Positions 1 to 7,715 of a stretch of DNA of 64,000 nucleotides are shown piece by piece (within the stretch, counting starts at the first letter, position 1; the number at the start of each line of letters is the position of its first letter). The notes beneath the pieces were generated by a model that saw only the letters and a list, made by a program, of their open reading frames with translations, was not told the DNA's origin and did no database searches. The translations under genes and the position numbers were made by a program. Where the stretch lies: NCBI GenBank assembly GCA_964604165.1, contig CAZRYF010000014.1, positions 1-64,000 on the forward strand. Reading direction: 5' to 3'. This DNA comes from JAYZDK01 sp964604165. GTDB lineage: Bacteria; Myxococcota_A; UBA796; CAJQPC01.

Positions 1-1048
1 GGCTCTCGTCCAGGAGCAAGTCCTCCAATGCCAACCCTTCCACCAGGGGACCCACCTCAGTCAGGTGATGCACCAGCCCATACCGGGCGGCCCGCTGGAC
101 CCGCTCATCCAGGGTGGTCACCACCTGAATACCCGCCGTCGAAGGGTTCCCAATGCCCGCCTGCTCGAAGAGATCCGGAAAGGGGGGCAAGGCCAGGCGC
201 CGCTCCACCTCGTCCAACATGACCGAAGAGGAGTATCGAAACACGCCCTTCTTGAAGGGAAGCGGCCTTTTGGCAAGCTCCCGCTGCTTATCTGCCGTAA
301 GAAACCCCTCCTCAACCATGCGCGAAAGCACATAGGCCATCCGATCCTGGCCCTTCTTCATAGCGGCATCCCGGGCCTCCTCACTGCCCCCCACGAAGGG
401 GTTGTACCGAGCGGGCGCCTTGACCAATCCCGCCAGAAAGGCGCACTCCTGCACCCCCAGCTCCGCCACGTCCCGATCGAAGAAATACCGGGCAGCAATG
501 CCGAGGCCGCGCCCGTTTGCAGAGACATGGAATTGGTTGGCGTAGAACTCGAGGATCTCCTCCTTGCTGTAGTGCGCCTCCAGGCGCAGGGCGTTCACCA
601 GCTCCTCCAGCTTGGAGCGCAGGGAGCGATCCGGCCGGTAGTAGAGATTCTTGGCGGTCTGCTGGGTCAGGGTCGAACCCCCCGCCACCACCCGCCCCGC
701 CAGCACGTTGGTCAGCATGGCCCGGGAGATCCCGAAGACATCGATGCCCACGTGGTCCCAGTAGCGCTTGTCCTCTGTCGCGGTGATCGCCTGGATCCAC
801 GCCTCTGGAATCTCGGCAAAGGGCACATGGACCCGGTGCTCCCTTGAAAAGAACACCCCGATCCTTGTGCGCCCATCCGCAAACAACACCGGTGACTCCT
901 GGGCGATCACCGACTCAATCGAAGCCCGGGACAGGTGCTCCCCGGGCTCCTGCACCACGTGCTTTCGGTACCAGATCGCCCCGGAGAGCAGGCCGATCAC
1001 CCCCAACAGCCCGAGGACCACCGCCCCCCGAAGCACGAGCTTCTTCAT
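1..1048 (-). CDS. GT51 peptidoglycan glycosyltransferase (penicillin-binding protein 1A-like), 3' end outside window
   Basis: Polymerises lipid II into glycan strands at the outer face of the inner membrane. About 349 codons are visible, reading leftwards off the window edge. Residues 6-26 form one membrane anchor. The GT51 signature follows: ATEDKRYWDHVGID with catalytic Glu at about residue 92, then GGSTLTQQTAKN at 123-134. A C-terminal transpeptidase domain would lie beyond position 1, so class A PBP versus monofunctional transglycosylase cannot be settled here. The ATG overlaps the stop of the upstream glycosyltransferase gene by 4 bases (ATGA), so the two are probably co-transcribed and translationally coupled. 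Confidence 0.93.
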   Translation of the reverse strand, partial: MKKLVLRGAVVLGLLGVIGLLSGAIWYRKHVVQEPGEHLSRASIESVIAQESPVLFADGRTRIGVFFSREHRVHVPFAEIPEAWIQAITATEDKRYWDHVGIDVFGISRAMLTNVLAGRVVAGGSTLTQQTAKNLYYRPDRSLRSKLEELVNALRLEAHYSKEEILEFYANQFHVSANGRGLGIAARYFFDRDVAELGVQECAFLAGLVKAPARYNPFVGGSEEARDAAMKKGQDRMAYVLSRMVEEGFLTADKQRELAKRPLPFKKGVFRYSSSVMLDEVERRLALPPFPDLFEQAGIGNPSTAGIQVVTTLDERVQRAARYGLVHHLTEVGPLVEGLALEDLLLDES

Positions 1049-1857
1049 CTGGACCCCTCCTCTGCTTCTCCCTTGGCAGATGCAGAGACCGTGCCCAAGA
1101 CAGGAAGAAGCAGCTCCTTTCGCGAATTGCGCAGGGCCTTCCACTTCCAGGCCACATCCCGAGCCCCCCAGAGCGCGAGGTGAAACCCCAGGAGTCCGTC
1201 GCGAAAACCTGCCTTTAGAAGAATCGACTTCACGAAATGTAGAGGAGGCCGCAGGGACAGATCCCATAGGTGGGCGACCCGCCCTTCTTCTATGCCCTTC
1301 TTTGCAAACAGCTCGGCATACTCCCGACCGGTCTTCGCCCAATCCCCCTCAGCGCGAAAAGGGTCGTGCTCCAGGAGTCCTTCCAGCCTGAGGGTCGGAC
1401 CGGTACAAACCAGGGTCTCGTGCAGCATCCCCCCTTGCCAGCGCCCCGCCCCCTTCCGCACCAGCCGAATCTTCCAGGAAGGTCCAAAGCACCCCCCCCG
1501 CACCCTGCGCCCAAGGAACCGGTTGCGACGACAGACCGAGAACCCGACGGCCCCGGCGGGCTCCTCCAGCACCCGGGCCACGGCAGCCAACAGGTCGGCA
1601 TCCAGCCACTCGTCCGCATCGAGAAAGAGAACCCAGGGCTGCTTTGCCAGCTCCAGGGCCCGGTTCTTCTGGGCACCATACCCAGGCCAGTCCGTGCGCA
1701 CGACCCGCGCCCCCGCCGCCTCGGCCACCGCCACCGTGTCATCGGTGGATCCCGAGTCCAGGACCAGCACCTCGGCAGCACCGGGCACAGACCCAATGGC
1801 CCGGCCGATCCTGTCTGCCTCATCACGCGCCACAATCGCAAGGGTCAACAACCGCAC
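1045..1857 (-). CDS. Family 2 glycosyltransferase, WaaE/KdtX-like (LPS core type)
   Basis: A 270-residue cytoplasmic GT-A glycosyltransferase that probably adds a sugar to lipopolysaccharide core or another envelope glycan. The N-terminus (LTLAIVARDEADRIGRAI) and the VLDSGSTDDT motif bind the nucleotide sugar; the DAD metal-binding motif lies at residues 80-82 in LFLDADEWLD. Length and motif spacing match the WaaE/KdtX beta-1,4-glucosyltransferase-like family (about 250-260 residues). The acceptor is inferred from the family. It is the first gene of a two-gene unit with the peptidoglycan synthase. Confidence 0.85.
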   Translation of the reverse strand: MRLLTLAIVARDEADRIGRAIGSVPGAAEVLVLDSGSTDDTVAVAEAAGARVVRTDWPGYGAQKNRALELAKQPWVLFLDADEWLDADLLAAVARVLEEPAGAVGFSVCRRNRFLGRRVRGGCFGPSWKIRLVRKGAGRWQGGMLHETLVCTGPTLRLEGLLEHDPFRAEGDWAKTGREYAELFAKKGIEEGRVAHLWDLSLRPPLHFVKSILLKAGFRDGLLGFHLALWGARDVAWKWKALRNSRKELLLPVLGTVSASAKGEAEEGSR

Positions 1858-1899
1858 CCTCCCCTTCTATTCAGTTCCCCTCCGAGTTACTCGGCGTCC

Positions 1900-2994
1900 A
1901 TGGAAACCCCCTTTTCCCCGGACTATGCAACCGCCCGGGAGAGGTTCCGCGAAGCGGCGAGGACTGCAGGGGCCCGATTGCACGCCCTTCCACTGGACGC
2001 CACCGGCCCCGACGGGCTGAACCTCACCATCGACATCGCCCACCTCGGCGCCGAACGTCCGGACACGGTGGTGCTCCACAGCTGCGGCCTCCACGGGGTG
2101 GAGGGTTTTGCGGGTTCCGCCATCCAACTCCAACTGCTGGCCTTCCTTCCAGAAATCCCTGCTGGCTGCGCCCTGGTTCTGGTCCACCCTCTCAATCCCT
2201 TTGGCATGGCCTGGCGCCGCCGAGTCAACGAGGGGAACGTGGACCTGAACCGCAACTTTCTCGCCCCGAACGAGGCGTACCGCGGCACTCCCGACGGCTA
2301 CCGCAGGGTGTCCCCCCTCATGAACCGGCCGTCCGCCCCTGGCGGCTGGGAGTTTTTTCTGCTGCGCACGCTCCTGCTCATCGCACGCCACGGCTTCAAC
2401 AACCTCAAGCAAGCCGTGGTGGGTGGCCAGTACGACTTTCCCCAGGGACTCTTCTTCGGTGGCAAACAGCTCGAGCAGGGCCCCACCCTCTACCTGAACT
2501 GGCTCGGGGAGCACCTGGGAGGCGCCCAACACGTGGTCGCCATCGATGTCCATTCAGGCCTTGGCAAAAAGGGCCATGACACCCTGCTCGTGGAAGCCGC
2601 CATCGGAGACCCGCTGCACACGCGGCTCCACGGCATATTCGGCGATCGGGTGGCCCCCTGGGACCCGGACGCGGGTGTGGCCTACCAGATTCGCGGCGGC
2701 CTCCCCTCGGCCATCGAACGTCGTTTTCCGGGCGCCACGGTGGACTTTGTCACCCAGGAATTCGGCACCCACCCACCCCTGAAGGTGCTGAAGGCCCTGG
2801 CGATGGAGAACCGCCAGGTGCAGTGGGGAGGCCCCACCGATCTGGACCATCCCGTGAAGAAGGACATCCTGGAGGCTTTCCAGCCGGACAACCAGCCGTG
2901 GCGAGACACAGTGCTGGAGCGAGGCCAGGAGCTGGCGCTGCAAGCGGCCGCGCTGGCCTTCGCCGACAAGAAGACCGAACCCCACCCGGCTTGA
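1900..2994 (+). CDS. DUF2817/M14-like zinc carboxypeptidase-family protein
   Basis: A 364-residue protein of the DUF2817 branch of the M14 (succinylglutamate desuccinylase/carboxypeptidase) fold. Putative zinc ligands are H65 and E68 in LHGVEGF and H218 in DVHSG. NVDLNRNF (114-120) matches the M14 substrate-binding Asn-Arg pair, and E287 in VTQEFGTH is the likely general base. No signal peptide is seen, so it is probably cytoplasmic. The ATG at 1900 was chosen because family similarity begins there; the frame is open further upstream but opposite a real gene. It starts 42 bases from the divergent glycosyltransferase. Substrate unknown. Confidence 0.85.
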   Translation: METPFSPDYATARERFREAARTAGARLHALPLDATGPDGLNLTIDIAHLGAERPDTVVLHSCGLHGVEGFAGSAIQLQLLAFLPEIPAGCALVLVHPLNPFGMAWRRRVNEGNVDLNRNFLAPNEAYRGTPDGYRRVSPLMNRPSAPGGWEFFLLRTLLLIARHGFNNLKQAVVGGQYDFPQGLFFGGKQLEQGPTLYLNWLGEHLGGAQHVVAIDVHSGLGKKGHDTLLVEAAIGDPLHTRLHGIFGDRVAPWDPDAGVAYQIRGGLPSAIERRFPGATVDFVTQEFGTHPPLKVLKALAMENRQVQWGGPTDLDHPVKKDILEAFQPDNQPWRDTVLERGQELALQAAALAFADKKTEPHPA

Positions 2995-3018
2995 CAGCGG
3001 CAAGCGTGGCGTTAGAAA
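2991..3018 (+). promoter_or_regulatory. Probable sigma-70 promoter of tRNA-Cys
   Basis: A consensus -35 TTGACA (2991-2996) overlaps the stop codon of the upstream gene. A 16-base spacer leads to TAGAAA (3013-3018). The tRNA begins 11 bases later, as expected for a short tRNA leader. The tRNA-Gly and tRNA-Leu genes in this window have the same TTGACA box. Confidence 0.6.
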
Positions 3019-3028
3019 ACGGCCCGCT

Positions 3029-3102
3029 GGCGACGTAGCCAAGTGGTCCAAGGCAGAGGTTTGCAAAACCTCCATTCACCGGTTCGACTCCGGTCGTCGC
3101 CT
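3029..3102 (+). tRNA. tRNA-Cys (anticodon GCA)
   Basis: The acceptor stem GGCGACG pairs with CGTCGCC (3095-3101). The anticodon arm GAGGT-TTGCAAA-ACCTC presents GCA, and the T-arm holds GGTTCGACTCC. CCA is not encoded. Confidence 0.95.
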
Positions 3103-3128
3103 CCCTCTCCCACCCTCCTACCCTCCGG

Positions 3129-3161
3129 TAGAAGGCGGGCGACCCCAGGGAGTCGCCCCTA
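3129..3161. repeat. REP-like GC-rich palindrome after tRNA-Cys
   Basis: A perfect 7-bp stem GGGCGAC (3137-3143) / GTCGCCC (3152-3158) is framed by GTAG and CTAC ends. This GTAGGGGCGAC...GTCGCCC style of palindrome occurs as a dispersed intergenic repeat in many bacterial genomes (general knowledge). It may also terminate the tRNA transcript, but there is no T-tract. Confidence 0.5.
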
Positions 3162-3203
3162 CGGGGGCCTGTTCAGGTGTGTCCAGGGCCCTGTTGGCGC
3201 GGT

Positions 3204-3209
3204 TATACT
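3204..3209 (+). promoter_or_regulatory. Candidate -10 box upstream of tolQ/exbB
   Basis: TATACT lies 25 bases before the exbB/tolQ-like start and differs from TATAAT at one base. No convincing -35 is visible at 16-18 bases, so this is tentative. The ribosome-binding site GAGGA sits at 3223-3227. Confidence 0.3.
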
Positions 3210-3233
3210 CCCTTCCGCTTGACGAGGAATCCC

Positions 3234-3893
3234 ATGGACCTGGAACAGCAGCTGCTTTCCTTTGCCTTGTTGGGCGCCGGCTGGGTGCTCTGGCTCTTGG
3301 TGTTTCTCTCGGTGGCCTGCCTGGGGGTCGCGATTGACCGTTGGCTTTACCTGCGCATGAACCGCACCCCTGTGAACAAGGTCCAGGCCGGGCTTGCCCG
3401 CTACCTGGAGTCGGGAGATGCCGATTCCTGGAACGCCGAGTTGAGCGATCTGGGGGGCCTGGAAGCCCGGGTCCTCGCTGCGGGCCTGGATGCCGGAAAG
3501 AACGGAGCCGAGTCCGCGGAGGAAGCGGTGATGGGCACCCTGATCTTTGAGAAGGCGGCCCTTGAGAAGCGCTTGATCGTGCTGGGCACCGTGGGCTCCA
3601 ACGCCCCCTTTGTCGGCCTGTTCGGCACGGTCTTGGGCATCATCAAGGCCTTTCACGATCTGGCCGAGAACGAGGCAGAAGCAGCCAGCGCAGTCATGTC
3701 GGGCATCTCGGAAGCCCTGGTGGCCACCGCCATCGGCCTGATGGTCGCCATTCCCGCTGTGGTGCTCTACAACTTCTTTCAGCGGCAAAACAAGGCGATT
3801 CTCACCCACACCGAGAGCCTCTCCCACCTGGTCTTGGCCCGAATGAAGTCCAGGGATGTCCCTGCATCCCGCTCCGAACTCCGGGAAGCGTAA
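3234..3893 (+). CDS. MotA/TolQ/ExbB proton-channel family protein
   Basis: A 219-residue inner-membrane protein, the pentameric scaffold of a proton-driven TolQR/ExbBD motor. Three membrane segments are seen at about 10-35, 114-138 and 160-182. The TM2 motif GTVGSNAPFVGLFGTVLGI at 118-136 is characteristic of the family. It starts after a GAGGA ribosome-binding site. The ExbD-like gene follows after 2 bases, then TonB and a TonB-dependent receptor, so it may energise that receptor. It is also 5 kb upstream of a glt/nfs-type cluster, whose Myxococcus counterpart is driven by a TolQ homologue (AglR). Sequence inspection cannot separate the ExbB, TolQ and AglR roles. Confidence 0.92.
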   Translation: MDLEQQLLSFALLGAGWVLWLLVFLSVACLGVAIDRWLYLRMNRTPVNKVQAGLARYLESGDADSWNAELSDLGGLEARVLAAGLDAGKNGAESAEEAVMGTLIFEKAALEKRLIVLGTVGSNAPFVGLFGTVLGIIKAFHDLAENEAEAASAVMSGISEALVATAIGLMVAIPAVVLYNFFQRQNKAILTHTESLSHLVLARMKSRDVPASRSELREA

Positions 3894-3895
3894 CC

Positions 3896-4330
3896 ATGGC
3901 AGGCGCCCTCGGTGGCGGCGACGACGACCCCATCGTCGACATCAACATCACGCCCCTCGTGGACATCATCCTGGTGGTGCTGATCATCTTCATGGTCACC
4001 GCCACCTACATCGTGAAGCCTTCGATCAAGGTGGCCCTGCCCGAAGCCGCCACAGGCGAGCCCACCGAGAGCACCTCTTTGGGAATCCACGTCAACGTTG
4101 CGGGTGAGCTGTTTCTCAACGGGGAGCCAACCAGCGAGCCGGCCCTTCGGGCGATGATTCAAGGGGAGCTTGCAAAGGACAGGGACCTGGTGTGCCTGAT
4201 CGCTGCGGACAAGGACGTCTCCCATGGAAAGGTGGTCTGGCTGATAGACCTGGTCCGCCAGGAGGGTGTTTCCAAGTTCCACATCAACATCGACCCGGAC
4301 GTGGTCGCTGCCGTGGAAGGCGGGGGGTAG
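3896..4330 (+). CDS. ExbD/TolR family biopolymer transport protein
   Basis: A 144-residue partner of the ExbB/TolQ protein. It has one N-terminal membrane helix (about 20-38) carrying the conserved proton-relay aspartate D23 in ITPLVDIILVVLIIFMV. A periplasmic domain follows and ends SKFHINIDPDVVAAVEGGG. There is only one TolR-type gene, whereas the Myxococcus AglRQS motor uses two (AglQ and AglS). It is packed between the ExbB and TonB genes with 2-3 base gaps, so it is certainly the same operon. Confidence 0.92.
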   Translation: MAGALGGGDDDPIVDINITPLVDIILVVLIIFMVTATYIVKPSIKVALPEAATGEPTESTSLGIHVNVAGELFLNGEPTSEPALRAMIQGELAKDRDLVCLIAADKDVSHGKVVWLIDLVRQEGVSKFHINIDPDVVAAVEGGG

Positions 4331-4333
4331 CCC

Positions 4334-5065
4334 ATGCACTCACCCCTGGAGGCGCCGCGCCCTTCGGCCAGCCCGGTCTTGTTGGGAGGGTCCATTGCCA
4401 CCAGCGTGGTGTTGCACCTGCTGCTCGCGTGGTGGATGCTCGGGGTGCAGGTGCCCGAAAAGGTGGAAAGTGTCTGGATGGAGATGGTGGTGAATGAGCC
4501 CCCTCCCCCAGAGCCGCCCCCCCCCGAGCCCGAGCCCGAGCCCGAGCCCGAACCCGAGAGCCCTGATGTAGAGGCGCCTGCCCCAGCAACGGAAGCGGTG
4601 GAATTTCTGGAGACTGTCGCCCCCCCTCCCCCAGAAGCACCACCACCCCGACGGGTGGTGCACGGGTTGTCAGCAAGCTCCTTCGCCACCGGCGGCGAAG
4701 GGGGCACAGCCCGGGCAGGCAACAGCCTGCGAACCCGCCCTACCGACGAGTTGGTCGGGCTTGAGGATGCGGTCCCCTTGCCCGCCGTGACCTTTCAACC
4801 CCGCTTGCGCGGCGCACCGCCCCAGGTCGTGGTTCCCCAGGAAGCCATCGACAACGAGATCGAGGGATCCTGGACGATCCGACTGGACATCAGCGCAGAG
4901 GGCCGGGTGATCCGGGCCCGAATGAAGTCCCCAGTGGGGTATGGAGTTGACGAGGCCTGCGTGGCTGCCTGGTCCCAGACCCGGTGGCGGCCGGCCCGGA
5001 AGAATGGCAACCCTGTTGCGGTTCTGAACGTACCGAAGAAGTGCACCCTCACCGCAATCGACTGA
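4334..5065 (+). CDS. TonB-family energy transducer
   Basis: A 243-residue inner-membrane-anchored periplasmic protein. A short cytoplasmic tail and a membrane helix at about 17-38 lead to a Pro/Glu-rich stretch at 55-115 with EPPPPEP and a PE dipeptide run, which would span the periplasm. The C-terminal 85 residues resemble the TonB C-terminal domain (GSWTIRLDISAEGRVIRARM, then a conserved Trp-Arg near the end). It should couple the ExbBD-like motor to an outer-membrane receptor, most likely the one encoded 7 bases downstream. Confidence 0.85.
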   Translation: MHSPLEAPRPSASPVLLGGSIATSVVLHLLLAWWMLGVQVPEKVESVWMEMVVNEPPPPEPPPPEPEPEPEPEPESPDVEAPAPATEAVEFLETVAPPPPEAPPPRRVVHGLSASSFATGGEGGTARAGNSLRTRPTDELVGLEDAVPLPAVTFQPRLRGAPPQVVVPQEAIDNEIEGSWTIRLDISAEGRVIRARMKSPVGYGVDEACVAAWSQTRWRPARKNGNPVAVLNVPKKCTLTAID

Positions 5066-5072
5066 TTTCCTC

Positions 5073-7715
5073 TTGACCTCCCTTTTCTTCCTTTTCTCTT
5101 CCCTTCTTGGGTGGCCCGAAGCCAACGCCCAGCAGGAGCCAGCCCCTCCCGATCCCGAGGCCCCCGCAGCTGAGCAAGCCCCCCCTCTCACCCGCCTGCC
5201 AAAGCTGGTGGAGTTCGTGCAAGCCCCCTACCCGGAGGCCGCCCTGGCCGCAGGCATCGAAGGGGCCGTGGGGCTGGTGATTGAGGTCGATGCGACAGGG
5301 GCAGTGACCTTAGCTGAGGTGGTTCGACCCCTCTCACCCGAGCTGGACGCCGCCGCCCTGGAGGTGGCACCCCGCCTTGTCTTCTCCCCCGCCGAGGACG
5401 AAACCGGCCCTGTGCCGGTGCTGATTGAATTCGACTACGGATTTGTCCTGGATGCCTCCCAAAGAGAGGGAGCAGTGCCGGAGTCCGACCCGGAAGATCT
5501 GGCACCCATCAACCTGGACGGCACGGTGCTGGAGATGGCCACCCGACGACCTCTGGCGGACATGGGGCTCCTCCTGGTGGAGCTGGAGCTTGCCGCCACC
5601 ACCGATGACGACGGGTACTTTGCCTTTCACGGGGTGCCGAGCGGCACCCACACCCTGCGCATCGCTCGCCCCGGTTGGCGCACGCTGGAGCGCTCGGTCG
5701 AGGTCGCGGAAGGAGAGATCAGCACCGGCGAGTTCTGGGTCAAGAACGACTCCTGGTCCGAAGATGAGGCAGTGGGGGTCTACCGAAAGGACCGCGAGGA
5801 GGTGACCCGACGCACCTTGAGCGTGCAGGAGATCCGCCGCATTCCAGGGACATTCGGGGATCCCCTTCGGGTCATCCAGAACCTGCCCGGCGCAGCCCGG
5901 GCCCCTTTTGGTTCCGGCATGCTCGTGATCCGCGGCTCCAACCCGGAGGACTCCGGAGTCTACGTGGACGGCATCCGCATTCCGCTGATCTACCACCTCG
6001 GGGGATATGTCTCGGTCATCAACGCGGACCTGTTGGAGTCCATCGACTACCTTCCGGGCGGCTTTGGCGTACAGTATGGACGGTCCATGGGCGGTGTCGT
6101 CGATGTCACCACAAAGAAGAAGTCGCCGGAAACGCCCCGCCTGACCTGGTCCACGGACATTCTCGATTCAGGGGGGCTCTACGAGGCCCGCCTCGGAAAG
6201 GATGGCCAACACCATGTGGCAGTGGCCGCCCGCCGGTCCTACATCGATGCCATCCTCCCCTACGCATTGAAGGACAAGGGCATCACCGTGCTGCCTCGCT
6301 GGTACGACTACCAGCTGCGCTACCACCACAGCGGCACCTGGGACACGACCGCGTTGATCTTCGGCTTTGAGGACAATCTCTTTTTCAGCACCGACGAGGA
6401 CGTGCCCCAGGGAACCGATCCGGACACCCAGGGCGATGCAGAACTCATGTACGGCACCCACAGGGGGCTGCTCACCGTGGAACGAGAGTTCTCGGACCAG
6501 ATCTCCTTTCGGTTTGTGCCCTCCTTCGGGGTCGACATCGCCCAGATGGGCCTGGGCCAGTCCTTTGATGTGGACAACGACCAGTGGATGCTGGAGCTGC
6601 GCACCGAAGCAAAGTGGCAGCCGAGCCCCCAAGTAGAGGTGGTGCCTGGAGTGGACTTCATGGGGGGGTGGTACAGCTTCAAGGTCGATCTGCCTTTTTC
6701 CCCCGCCGATGCCCTGGAAGGCGACGGACTGGAGGAGAGGCAAGCCACCACCTTGGCTGACGATGGATCTGGCTGGGGCCCCGACTTCTACCTGAAAACC
6801 AATCTCCGTCCCCTCCTTGACCCGGACGACCTCCTGATCACGGCCGGGCTCCGTGCAAGCCTCATCCACGTCCCCGGCCAGTACAGCGCCTACGGTCTCG
6901 ACCCTCGCTTTGCCTTTCGAGGCAAGCTCCGGGAAGGCACCCGCCTCAAGGGCGGCGCAGGCATCTACACCCAGCCCCCCCTTCCCCACGAGGGCTGGCA
7001 CCCACAGGGCAACGTGGAAATAGAAATGGAGCGATCCATCTCAACATCCTTGGGGGTCGAGCAGACCCTGGGACAAGCGGTGATGGTGGATGTGGAAGGT
7101 TTCTACAAGGACCTCTCCAACCTCATCGTCGATGACCACGACATCACGGATCTCCGCACTCAGCAGGCCTTCATCAACGGTGGCATTGGCCGCATCTACG
7201 GCATGGAGGCCATGCTTCGACGGGAACCCGTGGATGAGTTCTTCGGCTGGGTTTCCTACACCCTCTCCAAGAGCGAGCGCAGGGATCGCCCCTGGGAGGA
7301 AGACGATACCTGGTACCCCTACGACATTGACCAGACCCACATCTTTGTGGCCCTGGGCGGAGTGGAGCTTCCCCGCGCATGGCGGACCTCGGGCCGATTC
7401 CGGTACATCACCGGCAACCCGTACACCCCCTACTCCCTCGGGGTGTACGACATCGACAACGACTTCTACATGGGATTCCCGTCCGGCGATCACAACGCCG
7501 AGCGCATGCCTGATTACTACAGCCTGGATCTCAGGGTGGAGCGGCGCCTGACCTTCAAGGCCTGGAGGTTGGACTTGTACACCGATCTTCTCAACGTGGT
7601 GCACGGCGAAAACGCCGAGTACGCAAACTACAACTACGACTACACAGAACAGGACTGGGTGCGGGGCCTCCCGTTCATTCCTTCCATTGGCTTCGACGTG
7701 GAGGTCTGGCTGTGA
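5073..7715 (+). CDS. TonB-dependent outer-membrane receptor with N-terminal TonB-like and carboxypeptidase-regulatory domains
   Basis: An 880-residue receptor starting at TTG just after the TonB stop; no ATG fits, and the TTG gives a good signal peptide ending about ANA-QQ at 19-20. Residues 42-125 resemble a TonB C-terminal domain (YPEAALAAGIEGAVGLVIEV). Residues 145-225 look like a CarboxypepD_reg Ig-like domain (GYFAFHGVPSGTHTLRI). The plug (IRGSNPEDSGVYVDGIRIP, VQYGRSMGGVVDV) and a C-terminal beta-barrel follow. It imports an unknown ligand using the adjacent TonB system. A TonB-like domain fused to a receptor occurs in myxobacterial-type proteins, but its mechanism is unclear. Confidence 0.88.
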   Translation: MTSLFFLFSSLLGWPEANAQQEPAPPDPEAPAAEQAPPLTRLPKLVEFVQAPYPEAALAAGIEGAVGLVIEVDATGAVTLAEVVRPLSPELDAAALEVAPRLVFSPAEDETGPVPVLIEFDYGFVLDASQREGAVPESDPEDLAPINLDGTVLEMATRRPLADMGLLLVELELAATTDDDGYFAFHGVPSGTHTLRIARPGWRTLERSVEVAEGEISTGEFWVKNDSWSEDEAVGVYRKDREEVTRRTLSVQEIRRIPGTFGDPLRVIQNLPGAARAPFGSGMLVIRGSNPEDSGVYVDGIRIPLIYHLGGYVSVINADLLESIDYLPGGFGVQYGRSMGGVVDVTTKKKSPETPRLTWSTDILDSGGLYEARLGKDGQHHVAVAARRSYIDAILPYALKDKGITVLPRWYDYQLRYHHSGTWDTTALIFGFEDNLFFSTDEDVPQGTDPDTQGDAELMYGTHRGLLTVEREFSDQISFRFVPSFGVDIAQMGLGQSFDVDNDQWMLELRTEAKWQPSPQVEVVPGVDFMGGWYSFKVDLPFSPADALEGDGLEERQATTLADDGSGWGPDFYLKTNLRPLLDPDDLLITAGLRASLIHVPGQYSAYGLDPRFAFRGKLREGTRLKGGAGIYTQPPLPHEGWHPQGNVEIEMERSISTSLGVEQTLGQAVMVDVEGFYKDLSNLIVDDHDITDLRTQQAFINGGIGRIYGMEAMLRREPVDEFFGWVSYTLSKSERRDRPWEEDDTWYPYDIDQTHIFVALGGVELPRAWRTSGRFRYITGNPYTPYSLGVYDIDNDFYMGFPSGDHNAERMPDYYSLDLRVERRLTFKAWRLDLYTDLLNVVHGENAEYANYNYDYTEQDWVRGLPFIPSIGFDVEVWL

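Noticed and set aside
65..847. A plus-strand frame opposite the GT51 gene
   Set aside because: The minus-strand protein carries the GT51 catalytic motifs; the plus-strand frame has no motif or start signal.
4510..4560. Phase-variable repeat in the TonB Pro-Glu stretch
   Set aside because: The 6-base CCCGAG units encode the usual Pro-Glu spacer of TonB proteins; in-frame unit changes would not switch the gene off.
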